Shown one piece after another: positions 1 to 11,671 of a stretch of DNA of 64,000 bases. The notes beneath the pieces are model-generated. The model was given only the letters and a program-made list of their open reading frames with translations. It was not told where the DNA came from and did no database searches. Origin of the DNA: Apis mellifera (Eukaryota > Arthropoda > Insecta > Hymenoptera > Apidae); contig NC_037640.1 in assembly GCF_003254395.2 (NCBI RefSeq), positions 11,791,789 through 11,855,788 on the forward strand. Direction: 5' to 3'. Position numbers and translations under genes: made by a program. Within the stretch, counting starts at the first letter, position 1. The number at the start of each line of letters is the position of its first letter.

Positions 1-1147
1 AAATTTATTTTTAATACAAAAAATTTAAAGAAATCTTTTATTTAAATATAATATATTTAATATTAAATCTATTGAATACATGCATATATTTATACGAAAA
101 GATTATTTTCTATTCACTACATAAAGCTAATATAAAAATATATTAAACATAAAATAGCACAAGTGTGTTAATTATCATTGTAATTATTTAATGATCACAA
201 ATTGATGATTTTGAAAACTATAATTTAAAATAAATATATATTATATAATATATATATCTATAAAATAGATATATATTTTAGATAGTAATCAAAATTTAAA
301 AAAAAAAATAAAATAGATTCATTCTAAATTTCTTTACTTAAAAGTGTGTTCTATATTATAGCAAAATCGTACAATAATTCAACCATTAAAATTTATAAGA
401 AAAGAATCAAAAAAATCATTAGCAAATACTTCAAAAGAAGAATACAAAATTTTGATCAATTTTTAATTATATCATATTTAAAAAATTAAAAATTACAATA
501 ATTTGAAATTTATGATCTTGCTATATCAATGAATAATATATATATATTACTTATAAGAATTTACAATTTTCAAAATTCTTATAACATAATAATTAAAAAA
601 ATTACAGTGTTTCTATATCTTATACATTGACTATCTTAAATTGTAAATATATACAGCCAATTTTTAATATATATTTCACTAACTTTTTGCGAGCTCTCTG
701 ACTTTCGATTAAATAGTTTCCTTCATTTTCTTCAAGGAACTATACGACTTCTACTCTTAATTAATTGATTCTTTCAGCATGAACATACTAATCATTATTA
801 CATATATAATTATGTAAAACAAAATATATGAAATATGATTGTGAATAGTGAAAGAATTAAAAAAATATATTATGTAGTATTATGTATTATATAATAAAGA
901 AAATATTCTTAAATTATTTAAAGACAAAATTTTTTAGAGGTATAAAAGAAGACTTTTTTTTACAGTTTTTTTAAACAAACGAAATAATATACAATTGACT
1001 TGTGAGCTGCTAGTTATCCAATCTCGATATATCATGACAAATTTTAGAATTCTTATTTTTTATCAAATGTCATCTCATATTTCATTATTCAATATTATTC
1101 AATTCATTATTCATTATTGGCATATTATAAAATTTTCACATTTGTCA
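1..1147. other. AT-rich flank 3' of fem, no gene seen
   Basis: This stretch follows the fem stop codon on the minus strand and is extremely AT-rich. It probably begins with the fem 3' UTR. No coding frame or RNA gene is visible. A short, less AT-rich pocket at about 655-790 is unexplained. Confidence 0.6.
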
Positions 1148-4100
1148 TTAATACATAGGTCCAAATCCTAAATAAAATACAAAAAATTAATATAACACTT
1201 TATATACATATATTATATAGATTTATAAACATACTAGGATTTGGAGGTGGACGAAGTCTATACATATCTGGAGGAATAAATCGTGGTGGAAATGGTGTTA
1301 GTGGACCAATATGTCTAGATCCTGGTACTTGACCCCGCATTGGAACCCAAGGTCTAACCATTATTGGTCTTGGTGGAAAATTCTAATAAAATTTAATATT
1401 TTTAAGATATTTTTTTTCATAATTGAAGATAAATAAAATACTTACCCCATAGTAAACAGGAACAGGAATTTGTTCAATATAATGAGATGGAATTATTCTA
1501 TGTTCTCTAGATCTTCCTCGTTCTCTTCTATCTCGAGATCTTTCTCTCGATGTTTCTCGATATTCTCGATATTCTCTTTCATTTTTATATGATCTGTAAT
1601 AAAATATTTAATTAAAATTCAATTTGAAGTCCCTTGTTTTATTTCCAATAGCACGTGCCATAAACAATAAGAATGTCAGTCTCATGCCATTTCACGCTTT
1701 GATTGAACTTTCGAAGTTGTTCAAATCACATGTCTTATGATGTTTAATATACTTTTCGACAACGTTTTTAAAATTATTAAAAGCATTTTTTAAATAATTT
1801 TTTTAAGAAAATATATCTGTATGTCCGAATGTCAAGAAAATTAGTAAGCGTTCATCGCGCGTAGTCCGATCATTGTACCATGTCTCTTACACGGTTTAGA
1901 TTTAGCTCAATCGACTATATCTCTCATACGATTGTAAGTTAAGGAGTTAAATATGAAATTTTTAAATAAGAAATATTACATATTTCATGTATCTCGTTAC
2001 GTACTTTTGCTCTCGTTCTCTTGAACGGGAATAACGTCTACGACTTGTTCTTTCTCGTAAATGCTTTTCTTCTACATTGTGCAATTGATCATATCGTCTA
2101 TCCTTTTTTTTGTATTCTCTACTTCTATCTCTACTGCAACTTCTTTCCCTGAACAATACATCAATATAACTTAATGATTTAATAAAATTAGAATATAAAG
2201 ATATTAGATAAATATATAAATTATAAGCATTATGTTACCCATCATTTCTATAACTATTTCTGTCTTCATGTCTTGAATCTTCATATCTAAAAAAGAATAA
2301 GAATTAATAAAAAATCTAATTTCTAGATATATTTAATTATATTGTTAAATTTAACAATTGTTAATAATAATATATAATGCTTAATCCTTATTATTTATTA
2401 TAATATATAATACTCTATGTTTTATTATACATATATCAATATTATATTGCACAAATTTTTTCTCCTCTTATCTAAGTATATAAATATTTATATAAAAGTA
2501 AATTAGAAATCTAAATCTCTCATTTATTAATTCTTATTGATTAATGACTAATTAAAATTAAATATTTTAATTTTTTTTAAAACTTTTTTTAATAACAATT
2601 AATTTAAAAATTTCATATTACTTATCTTCTTTTTACTTCTAATTTTTATTAAACATTAATATTAACATTATATTATATTTACCTGAATAAAAAATATATT
2701 TAAAAATTTTATATTATATGCCAAATGAAAAAAAATATGCTAGTAATAAATTTTAATAATTATCAATAAAATAATAAAAAATTTACTTAGTACTCATTTA
2801 GCAAAAAATATTAAAATATCAAAGATTTTATAAATTTATATTTTAAAATTTGTATAAATTTATATAATATTATTTTTAACAAAAATATATGTAAAATATA
2901 AATTTGAATATCGTTCACATAATTAATTAATATATTTTTTAGTTATAAAAAACATAATGTATTATATTTATTTAGGAATTATATAAAGATCAATTTCGGC
3001 TAAATTCAATATATAAAAATTTCTAAATAAATATAATACAATAATCTTATATAATAATAACTAAAAATTATTGTATCAATTTTGCTACTTTACAAGATAT
3101 AATTACCAATTCAATATTATTATCGCTACATAAACAAACCTGGAATGACAGGATGATGTACGTTGAAAACTACGACTTCGACTTCTTAAAGAATTTGACG
3201 AAATAGCATATTTTTTACATGTTTTAGTTTCGTTTTCTAAAATTATATGTAATTTTAAGTTATAATGATAAAAAGTTTATATTTTTAATTTTTAATTTTA
3301 AAGAATATACCTGATTTTTCAATATTTACAGCTAAAACTGTACGATGTTCTGTAATTTCATTTGTTTTATTTAATATATTTTTTATTTCTTCTCTTTCAA
3401 ATATAGGCTTAGATCCTTCTCCTATAATTAAATTTTTAGTTAAAACTTTTTAGAAATAAAAATCATATTATTTAGATTCATACATAAATAAATTGACTAT
3501 TTCTTAACAATTGTAAGCCAGATCTTTTTAATAATAAAATAATATAAATAATATATGAAACTATATAAATAAACTAGCTACAAATTATGAAAAAGATAAC
3601 AATAATTATTTTTCATATCATTTGTATTATTATTTTTATATAATAATTTAAAAATATAGATGTAGACATATGAATATCATAATTAATCAAACTTTCATTG
3701 CTTCATATTTTCAAAAAAATATATAAATTCATAATTTATTCAATCTTTATTAATAAAAATATCTTTTCAGAATTTAGCAAACTATATATAGCTTACAATT
3801 TTCTTGAATATTAAACGTTATAAAATGATATACATAAATCCAAATTATAAATTTATGGAAATATATATTTTTCATTTTATATTATGTATTTTTTTAATTT
3901 TTTTTGTGCTTTTTTTGAATTAGAAGATCAACTCATTTTTTATTAAATATTTAATTAAAAAATAATAAATTTCTACATAAAAAAGTTATGGAAAAAATCC
4001 ATATCTAATAAAATTATTTTAAAGTCATAAAATCATCTCTGATTAAAATCTTCCTCTCTTGATAAAAATATATTGTATTTATTATTATCTTATATTATAT

Positions 4101-7100
4101 ATTTGACTAATAACATAAACATGATATACAAAAAAATATGATGCACAAATTTTATTTTTTGAATTTTTAAAATTTTTCTTAATTCAGAATTGTTTAAATA
4201 TAATTGACAAATTTTTGTAATTCAAAAAAACAAAAAAAAATTATTACTTGAAAATTTAATAGATATATTAATTAATTATTTCAGTATTGTATTATTCTGA
4301 TGATACTATAATATTATAGTAATTCTGATATCACATCAATCTTCAATGTTGAATTCATAATATATTTAATATATTTTTAATAAATAATGTTAAATAAAAT
4401 TTTTATTTAATAATATATTTTTGATGAGTTCTGGATGAAAAAGTTTTATCTTCCTTTGAAATTTTATCTTCTTCTTATGCAATAATTAATCTTTTGACTT
4501 TATATATAGCTTTAAAAATTTAATATTTTATTTTTTATTAAACATTTAATTAAAAAATAATAAATTTTTACATAAAAAAGTTATAGTAGAAAAAATCTAT
4601 AAAATAAAATTGCTATTACAAAATCATCTTCCAGGATGATTAAAATATTCCTCTCTTAATGAATTGTATCATATGAACTAATACATTATATCTTAAATAT
4701 TATTAATCTTTTATTATTAATTTAATCTAAATATATCTGATTAATAATATAAATATAATATACAAGTATAAATTTTATTTTTTGAATTTTTTAAATTTTT
4801 CTTAATTCAAAATATTCAAAATGTTTAAATATAATTGGCGAGTTTTTGCAATTAAAAAAAAATGAAAAAAAAATATACTACTTTAAAATTTAATCTATTA
4901 TTTAAATATTTTCATTAATTATTCATTTCAATATCGTATTCTGATGATTATTATAATATCACAATAATTTTGATATTGCGTCAATCTTCAATGATGAGTT
5001 CTGTTGAAAAAGTTTCTTCCTCTGATGAAATAATTAGTCTTTTGCATTGAATTTATACATACCTTTGCTATTTTTTTATGAATGATGATAAATTTTTAAA
5101 TTGTTAACAATCAAAACAAAAATAACATTTTACCCATTCTTCTTTTGACCATCACATCTTTAGGATTGATAATATCTCATTTCATCAGTTGTTGTTGATT
5201 TTCCTGGCAAAATCCTATAAATATCTACTTTAATTTTTCGTAATTCTGTTGCACTAACTTGAGTATCTTCTGGTCCTCTAAATAAAGATGTACCATCTGA
5301 AGATTCTAATCTGCGGTATAAAATAATTTTTTATTTAAAAAAAGGAATTATTATATGACTTATTATTATATGACTCTAATAAACTTCATGTAAAAATTAT
5401 AAATTAAATTTTTTTGAATATTATATATAAAAATAATATATCTTATACTGGAAATTTTACATTATATTATTTTATGTACTTTACTATTTATACAATTTTT
5501 CAAATTATATTGCATATTTAATATAACATAATTTCTATAATATTCAAATGTTTTTTAAATTCTATTTTTATTTATATTTAAAATAATTTTATATAAATAA
5601 CTAAAAATTATTTAATTTATTCATACATACTTTTCGGATAATATAAATGTTTTAGATATGTTTGATGCATTACTTCTACCTCGGCTTTTTGGGGATCTAC
5701 TTTTACTTCTTTTCGATAATTTTTTCTCACGAGCACGTCGTAATTCGTATTCTAAAATCATTTTTTTCTTCAATCTTTCGTATTTTCGTTCCCGTTCTTG
5801 TTGTATTTATTCGCGTCTACGTCGTAATCGTTCTTCTTGTGTTCTTGAACGCAGACCAGTTTCGTTATTTTTACTGCATGATTGTCTAAATCTCTCATCA
5901 TGATGCGAATGACTTGATGTATTTTTTTTCATTTTTATGATAAATATCAGAGAAATATATGAATATATGTAAAATTTAATCTGAAAAATTTTTTTTTATG
6001 TTGGAAATATAATAAAATCTAATTAGATCAAATGATATATAAAAAATACATATCAATATATAAAACAATACACAAAAATTATTATAAATAAAAGAAAATA
6101 AATTATAAATTATAAATAAAAATGCAATTATAAAAATTTTCTACATTTTATATATATACATGGTAATTATTTCTAATAGAAGAATTTTAATAAAGATAGA
6201 ATATTTTAATATAATTGAATAGTATAATTTTGTAACTAATTAAAAAAGCAGGAATAAAAAAAACTATAATATAATCAATCAAGAATAAAATTAATATTGA
6301 TAAAATGCAATGCAAACTTAATGCAAAGCTTCTAAATGATCTGTTGTTGCAAGTTATAAGTTCTATAGAAGAAAACTTAATGATTTAGTGGTAATATATA
6401 ATAATTACTATAATAAATATAATATATTATAATTAATATAATTATAGTAATTATAATTTTTATATATTTTTAATATATAAGCATTCTAAAAGCATAAAAT
6501 AGAATGCATAAAAGAAAACAAAAATTTAAAGCATATTTTTAAAGAAATTGTTTTTTAATAACAATATAACAGCAATAACAATATAATTATTTTTATATTA
6601 TTAATATTCTAAAAGCATAATATTTTATGCAATTGTTGCAAAGAAATAAATAAAAGTATTTAGAATACTTAAGATAAATGATATTGTGCTTACATATTGC
6701 ACATTGCATTTTCAATATATTGATCCAGCATTGTCCAAATTTTCTTCATTGATGAATTAAAAATATGTTATTAACTTCATAAAATATTTTCACTTATAAA
6801 AGATATATGACAATAAATTTTTCTTGTTTGTAGAAACTTATATTTATATATTACAATTCTTCAAATGTTGCATTTGAAAATAAGTAAAATAAAATTTGTA
6901 TTATTCAAAATTAATATTTGATCATAAATAAAAAAAGATAATTAATAAAAAAAAAATAAAATAAAAATCTTAATTTAATATTATAAAGCTTAACTCTTTG
7001 CCCTCCAACGGTGACTCTCAGTTACCACTTGAATTAATGCCATAACTTCAACGATGATTCCAGCACCGCAAAATGCACCGAACGCGCGGATTCAAATCGT

Positions 7101-8190
7101 CTGAAGTTACTCGGATCGAACGAAACAGGCCCGGAATGCAAAAGATTAAAATTTGTTAGTTTATAAAAAACTTATTAATTTAGTAATTATATTTTTAAAA
7201 AAATGATTAAAGTCATCTTCAATGTTGAGTTTACATATATTACATACATTTTGACGAGTTCTGCTGAAAAAGTTTCATCTTTCTCTGATGAAATAATTAG
7301 TCTTTTGCTCTGAATTTATACATACCTTTGCTATTTTTTTATGAATGATGATAAATTTTTAAATTGTTAATAATCAAAACAAAAATAACATTTTACCCGT
7401 TCTTCTTTTGAGCATCACATCTTCAGGATTGATAATATCCCGTTTAAGTTCATCAGATGTTGTTGTTGGTTTTCCTGGCAAAACTCTATGAATATCTACC
7501 TTAATTTTTCGTAGTTCTGTTGCACTAACTTGAGTACCTTCTGGTCCTCTAAATAAAGATGTACCATCTGAAGATTCTAATCTGCGGTATAAAATAATTT
7601 TTTATTTAAAAAAAGGAATTATTATATGACTCTAATAAACTTCATGTAAAAATTATAAATTAAATTTTCTTGAATATTATATATAAAAATAATATATCTT
7701 ATATTGGAAATTTTACATTATATTATTTTATGTACTTATTTACAATTTTTCAAATTATATTGCATATTTAATATAACATAATTTCTATAATATTCAAATG
7801 TTTTTTAAATTCTATTTTTATTTATATTTAAAATAATTTTATATAAATAACTAAACTAAAAATTATTTAATTTATTCATACATACTTTTCAGATAATATA
7901 AATGTTTTAGACGTGTTTGATGCATTACTTCTACCTCGGCTTTCTGGGGATCTACTTTTACTTCTTTTCGATAATTTTTTCTCACGAGCACGTCGTAATT
8001 CGTATTCTAAAATCATTTTTTTCTTCAATCTTTCGTGTTCTCGTTCCCGTTCTTGTTGTATCATCCATTCGCGTCTACGTCGTAATCGTTCTTCTTGTGT
8101 TCTTGAACGCAGACCAGTTTCGCTATCTTCACTGCGTGATTGTCTAAATCTCTCATCATGATGCGAATGATTTGTTGTATTCCGTTTCAT
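1148..8190 (-). CDS. fem: feminizer (Fem), SR-type sex-determination splicing regulator
   Basis: Fem is the honeybee relative of Transformer. In females it directs female splicing of doublesex and of its own transcript. Coding exons, in order on the minus strand: 8190-7886, 7581-7397, 3421-3311, 3236-3140, 2286-2239, 2148-2005, 1593-1446, 1382-1235, 1167-1148. All junctions are GT-AG, phases match, and the total is 1206 nt, or 401 residues plus stop, which is the Fem length I recall. The start is MKRNTTNHSHHDERF. Charged, Arg-rich sequence at about 40-100 precedes an Arg/Ser domain (about 210-330). A Pro-rich tail follows (about 330-401) and ends RFGPMY. The RS domain passes straight into IIPSHYIEQIPVPVYYG with no Asn/Tyr hypervariable repeat, which identifies fem rather than csd. 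Intron 2 (3422-7396) is unusually large and contains duplicated fem sequence. Male-specific exons are known for fem but cannot be placed with certainty here. Confidence 0.95.
3930..5068. repeat. Two-copy noncoding tandem duplication in fem intron 2
   Basis: About 3930-4515 and 4530-5068 align by eye over most of their length. Shared blocks include TTAATTAAAAAATAATAAAT, ACATAAAAAAGTTAT, CCTCTCTT and CAATCTTCAATG. Copy one carries extra AT-rich sequence near 4360-4430. The last part (CTTCAATG to the ATTTATACATACC block) recurs a third time at about 7214-7330. The right-hand copy runs directly into the exon-bearing duplication. Confidence 0.75.
5134..5310 (-). pseudogene. Duplicated fem exon 2 (copy B), splice sites intact
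   Basis: This is a copy of fem exon 2 (7397-7581). The acceptor (TACCGCAG|ATTAG) and the donor (ATGG|GTAAAA) are both preserved. Relative to exon 2 it has lost 5 bp and 3 bp near 5178-5200, so it is 177 nt instead of 185 and is frameshifted internally compared with Fem. If spliced after the real exon 2, which ends in phase 1 with a single G, its first codons read GAT TAG: an immediate stop. It is therefore either a decayed exon or a functional poison exon. Confidence 0.8.
5631..5932 (-). pseudogene. Duplicated fem exon 1 (copy B) with premature stop
   Basis: This is a copy of fem coding exon 1 (7886-8190). The start codon and the GTATGT donor are preserved, and its frame begins MKKNTSSHSHHDERFRQS. 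A 3 bp deletion beside a substitution turns the Arg-Glu-Trp-Met-Ile stretch into Arg-Glu-stop-Ile. The frame therefore closes after about 41 codons, although the rest of the exon stays in the Fem frame. Other substitutions, such as changes in the acidic stretch near residue 20, support decay. It resembles Fem exon 1 closely and arose by tandem duplication. Confidence 0.9.
6990..7149. mobile_element. piggyBac-like MITE, TTAA-flanked, 160 bp
   Basis: An abrupt GC-rich block lies inside AT-rich fem intron 2. It is bounded on both sides by TTAA, the target-site duplication of the piggyBac superfamily. The ends are an imperfect terminal inverted repeat: TTAACTCTTTGC at the left, and TTAATCTTTTGC when the right end is read in reverse complement. 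CTTTGC just inside TTAA is typical of piggyBac-type termini. At 160 bp it cannot encode a transposase, so it is a non-autonomous element. It lies between the two copies of the fem 5' duplication. Confidence 0.7.
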
Positions 8191-8490
8191 TTTTATGATA
8201 AATACCGAAGAAGTATATATATATATATATATATATTTATGAAATTTAATCTGCAAATCTTGTTTTAGGTTAGAAATATAATAAGATTTAAATATGTACA
8301 TTACATCATACGATGTATAAGGAAATATCTTATATAATTAATATAATAATATTATTATAATAAATGAAAGAGAACAAACATTGTTATAAAATAAAATTAT
8401 AAAAATTCTCTAAATTTTCAAGGTATACACATACTTACATATAAATCATTCACGCGTACATTGCTGCTAATAGAAAAACTTTAAAAACCC
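7205..8490 (-). repeat. Segmental duplication copy A: functional fem 5' part
   Basis: This is the intact partner of copy B. It covers the fem 5' flank, exon 1, intron 1, exon 2 and the start of intron 2. Exons 1 and 2 here keep the full Fem frame. A short AT dinucleotide run at about 8213-8236, just upstream of the start codon, is absent or degenerate in copy B. Confidence 0.88.
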
Positions 8491-11400
8491 TATTCTTTTT
8501 TTTTATTGTTTATATTATTAACTTTAGTACGATTAGTTGTCAAAATTGACTGATAATTCAAAACTGACTAATCAAAAATAAGATTATCAATAAAATTTTT
8601 TAATATTTTTAAAAGTTTTTAAATGTTCTATTAGTATAGATATAGGTTCCAAAGGAAAAATTGAAGTTGCTATGTACTATATTGTATATGAACTATGTAA
8701 ACTATATTGTATGCTTTTTTAACCAATCAACACTAAAAATTGCATTTTTATTGTATCAATTGCTTATTTTTATGAATTTATTTTTATTTGCAAATTATTG
8801 CAAATTATAACTGCAAATTATAACTATTTATCGAATTAAATTGATATTTTTTTATTGTATTAACAACTTGTAATTATCCATTTATTAACAATATTTTGTA
8901 TTTTTTATATAATAAAAAGCAATATTTATTTTGTAATATTTTATAATGTATAATATTTCTATATTTACTGAGAATATTTATCAATTTGTTATTATAACTA
9001 ATTTATTATATCGTAACTAATATTATGAAAAATACCTATATTGTGTTAACAATTATAACATAATATTTTTTAACAAATATTCTGTATCTTTTAATAATAA
9101 TAATAGTAATATTTTATAACAGTTTTATAATAATAGCATATTCTATTAAACATACATTAACGTTCAAACATTACTATGAATAATTATATTTATTAGTGGA
9201 AATTTGTCTTGATTACATTATAAAATATTAAAGAAATAATCTCAAAAATCAAATTAAATTAAATATATATAAATTACTATACATTACATATTATATATAT
9301 ATATATAAATTAAATACATATTATACATATTTAAATATTTAGAAATTATAATTATGATAGAAAGATTATAGTAAAATATAAGTAAAATATAAAATATCAA
9401 TAATTTTTTCTGATATTTGTTAATTAATAAAGTTACCTTTTAAAGTTAAATTTTTTATCTTATTTCTGTTGAAATTTCGATTTAAAAAAAAAACTTTTAA
9501 ATTTACCTTAAAAATCTATCGTTAATAAAGTAAAGCTATTATTAATACAAATTTTTTTATAATAGTTTAATGCATAGAACAGTATTATGAATTTATTATA
9601 TGATCAAAAATAAATTCAAAGATTAGATAATAAAAAATTTTTAAATTTTATTACGAAATATGAAAAATAATATTTGTGTAACTATTAATATTTTTATTTT
9701 AATATAATATAATAGATAAAATAATAAAGAATCTCTAATAAGATTATGACATGACCAAAATAAATTTATTATATCATTATTTCATATGTAAATTTCTTTT
9801 AGAAGATTAAGTCAATCCAATGCAACTTGATATTGGAATTCAAATAACAAGTAGTGTATTATAGATTGTACTTACAAATGATTGGTATATGAAAATGTTG
9901 CAACGCCATCTAGAATTTTTTTATATTAAGAATTAATATTTAAAAAATTTTTAAACATATGATATATGTTATTTATAAGTATTTTTCAATTTAAAATATA
10001 TATAATCATTATAAAATTAATTTAAAAAATTATCTATAAAAATATTCAAAAGATAAACAAGACGCCATGATGTTTCTTTCAGTATCAAAGCTGCTGTGAG
10101 TGCCATGGTCATGGAAAAAATATTATAGTATTATACATTTAAATTTTATTGTGTACATATTTTTTTACAAATAAATTAAACAATAAGTATGCTGATAAGA
10201 GAGTGGTGTACGATTTTTATGCATTTTCTTATTGCTTGGAGGACGGATTAGATCATTTTAAACCTGAATATATATGATTAAGTAAACATCTGACAAGAAG
10301 AAATCTTATAGAAAGGACGAAGAAAAACGCCGTAACGTTTCACGGCAGAAAAGAAACGGAAACAGAGGTTAGCTTATTGAACACACTACCCTAGTCAGTT
10401 AAGATGGCAGTTATTATGGTTATGGTGGTAGTCGAAATGATATCAATTTAGTTAAAACATTCAATGAAAAAACAAAGGAGGAAAGCAATTCTTATGAGTG
10501 TCATTATTTATGAGCTTCGGTGGCTATCTTATCGGTTTTTTAGTTAGTATCATTTAAAAATATGTGAATGTAAAGTACTTAATAGTGAAGGAACAATTGA
10601 TTGTATATACATATATATACATATACACACACGTTTATCTTCCTTTCAATAGGTTTATTTCTCTCTTTTTGTTGTTCTATTCCGTTTCTCTCTTCAGTCC
10701 TTAGTTCTTTCCTTCCCCCTTGTTTATTAATTAGTCGTTCTACAGTATTACGAACAAATCTTTCAAAGAATACGATTGCGTGTCAAAGGAAATACGAGTC
10801 AATCGTGACTCGATCGTAAATTGTTATCTTGTTCTATTGAGATTTATTGATTTGTTAATTAAAAGTATGACAAATAACATAACAAATATACGGAATTTGT
10901 AAATTTGTATCGTGCAAAATTTACAAAGGTAACTAAATTAAGAAAAATAGTGTAAATGATTGATAATTATTAAATATAATGATTACTTACTGTAAGTATT
11001 TAACAAATTAATTATATTAAATATAATATATCTATATATATGTAATATAAATATATCTATATCTATATATAACGTATAAATAATATAAGAATTCGTTTTT
11101 ATTATTCATTACTATTCATTTGAAGATTATCATTTCTAAACTATTGTCTAATTGACATTTATTTATTAAAAATAATTTTTACTATAAATTTTTACTTTAA
11201 ATTTTTTTACCGATCGAAATTAGGTCATCAAGATAAAGTAAGGGAAATCCATATACTTATATTATTCGCATTTTTGATGAATCAAGATATAATGAATTAA
11301 ATAGATAGAAGAATTTAAGAATTTAAGATATTTGAAATATATTTTTTATATTTTATGATATTAATTATGCGATTATATGAATTGTTTATTTTTTTTTTCT

Positions 11401-11671
11401 TCATTTCTGTGATATTCAATATCAAATTGTTTCATAATCGATCTAACAAAACTAATTTTTTATAATAAATATATTATAAAATCTGTAAATTAGAAGATTA
11501 TAGCTATTAATTTATAATTTTTATACACAAAATAACATTTTAATATTTTATATCTGTAAATTTAAATTAATTAATTAAACATTTTAATATCTGTAAATTA
11601 ATATGTATTAAGAAAAGGAAACAAAGGTAGTTACATATACACATATATATATTTTTAACAGCCTTGCAATA
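8191..11671. other. Divergent intergenic region between fem and MVB12
   Basis: It holds the fem 5' flank and the MVB12 5' end. No protein frame is supportable. From 8.5 to 10.0 kb it is almost pure AT. A less AT-rich patch at about 10.05-10.85 kb probably holds 5' UTR and promoter sequence of one or both genes. A possible MVB12 leader exon ends at the ACAAAG|GTAACT donor near 10928, and the matching acceptor is TTTTTAACAG just before the MVB12 start codon. No TATA box or initiator can be called with confidence. Confidence 0.45.

Larger units (their letters stand above)
4965..6190 (-). repeat. Segmental duplication copy B: decayed 5' part of fem
   Basis: This block of about 1.2 kb is a direct tandem copy of about 7205-8490. 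It contains sequence upstream of the fem start codon, exon 1, intron 1, exon 2 and the beginning of intron 2. Similarity is very high across exons and intron 1 and fades in the 5' flank after about 6190. It sits entirely within intron 2 of the intact gene, in the same orientation, so fem transcription crosses it. Confidence 0.9.

Noticed and set aside
5658..5903. Plus-strand open frames across the duplicated fem exon 1 (also 7913-8161)
   Set aside because: They are reverse-strand shadows of fem exon 1 and its copy. Conservation between the two copies follows the Fem frame, not these.
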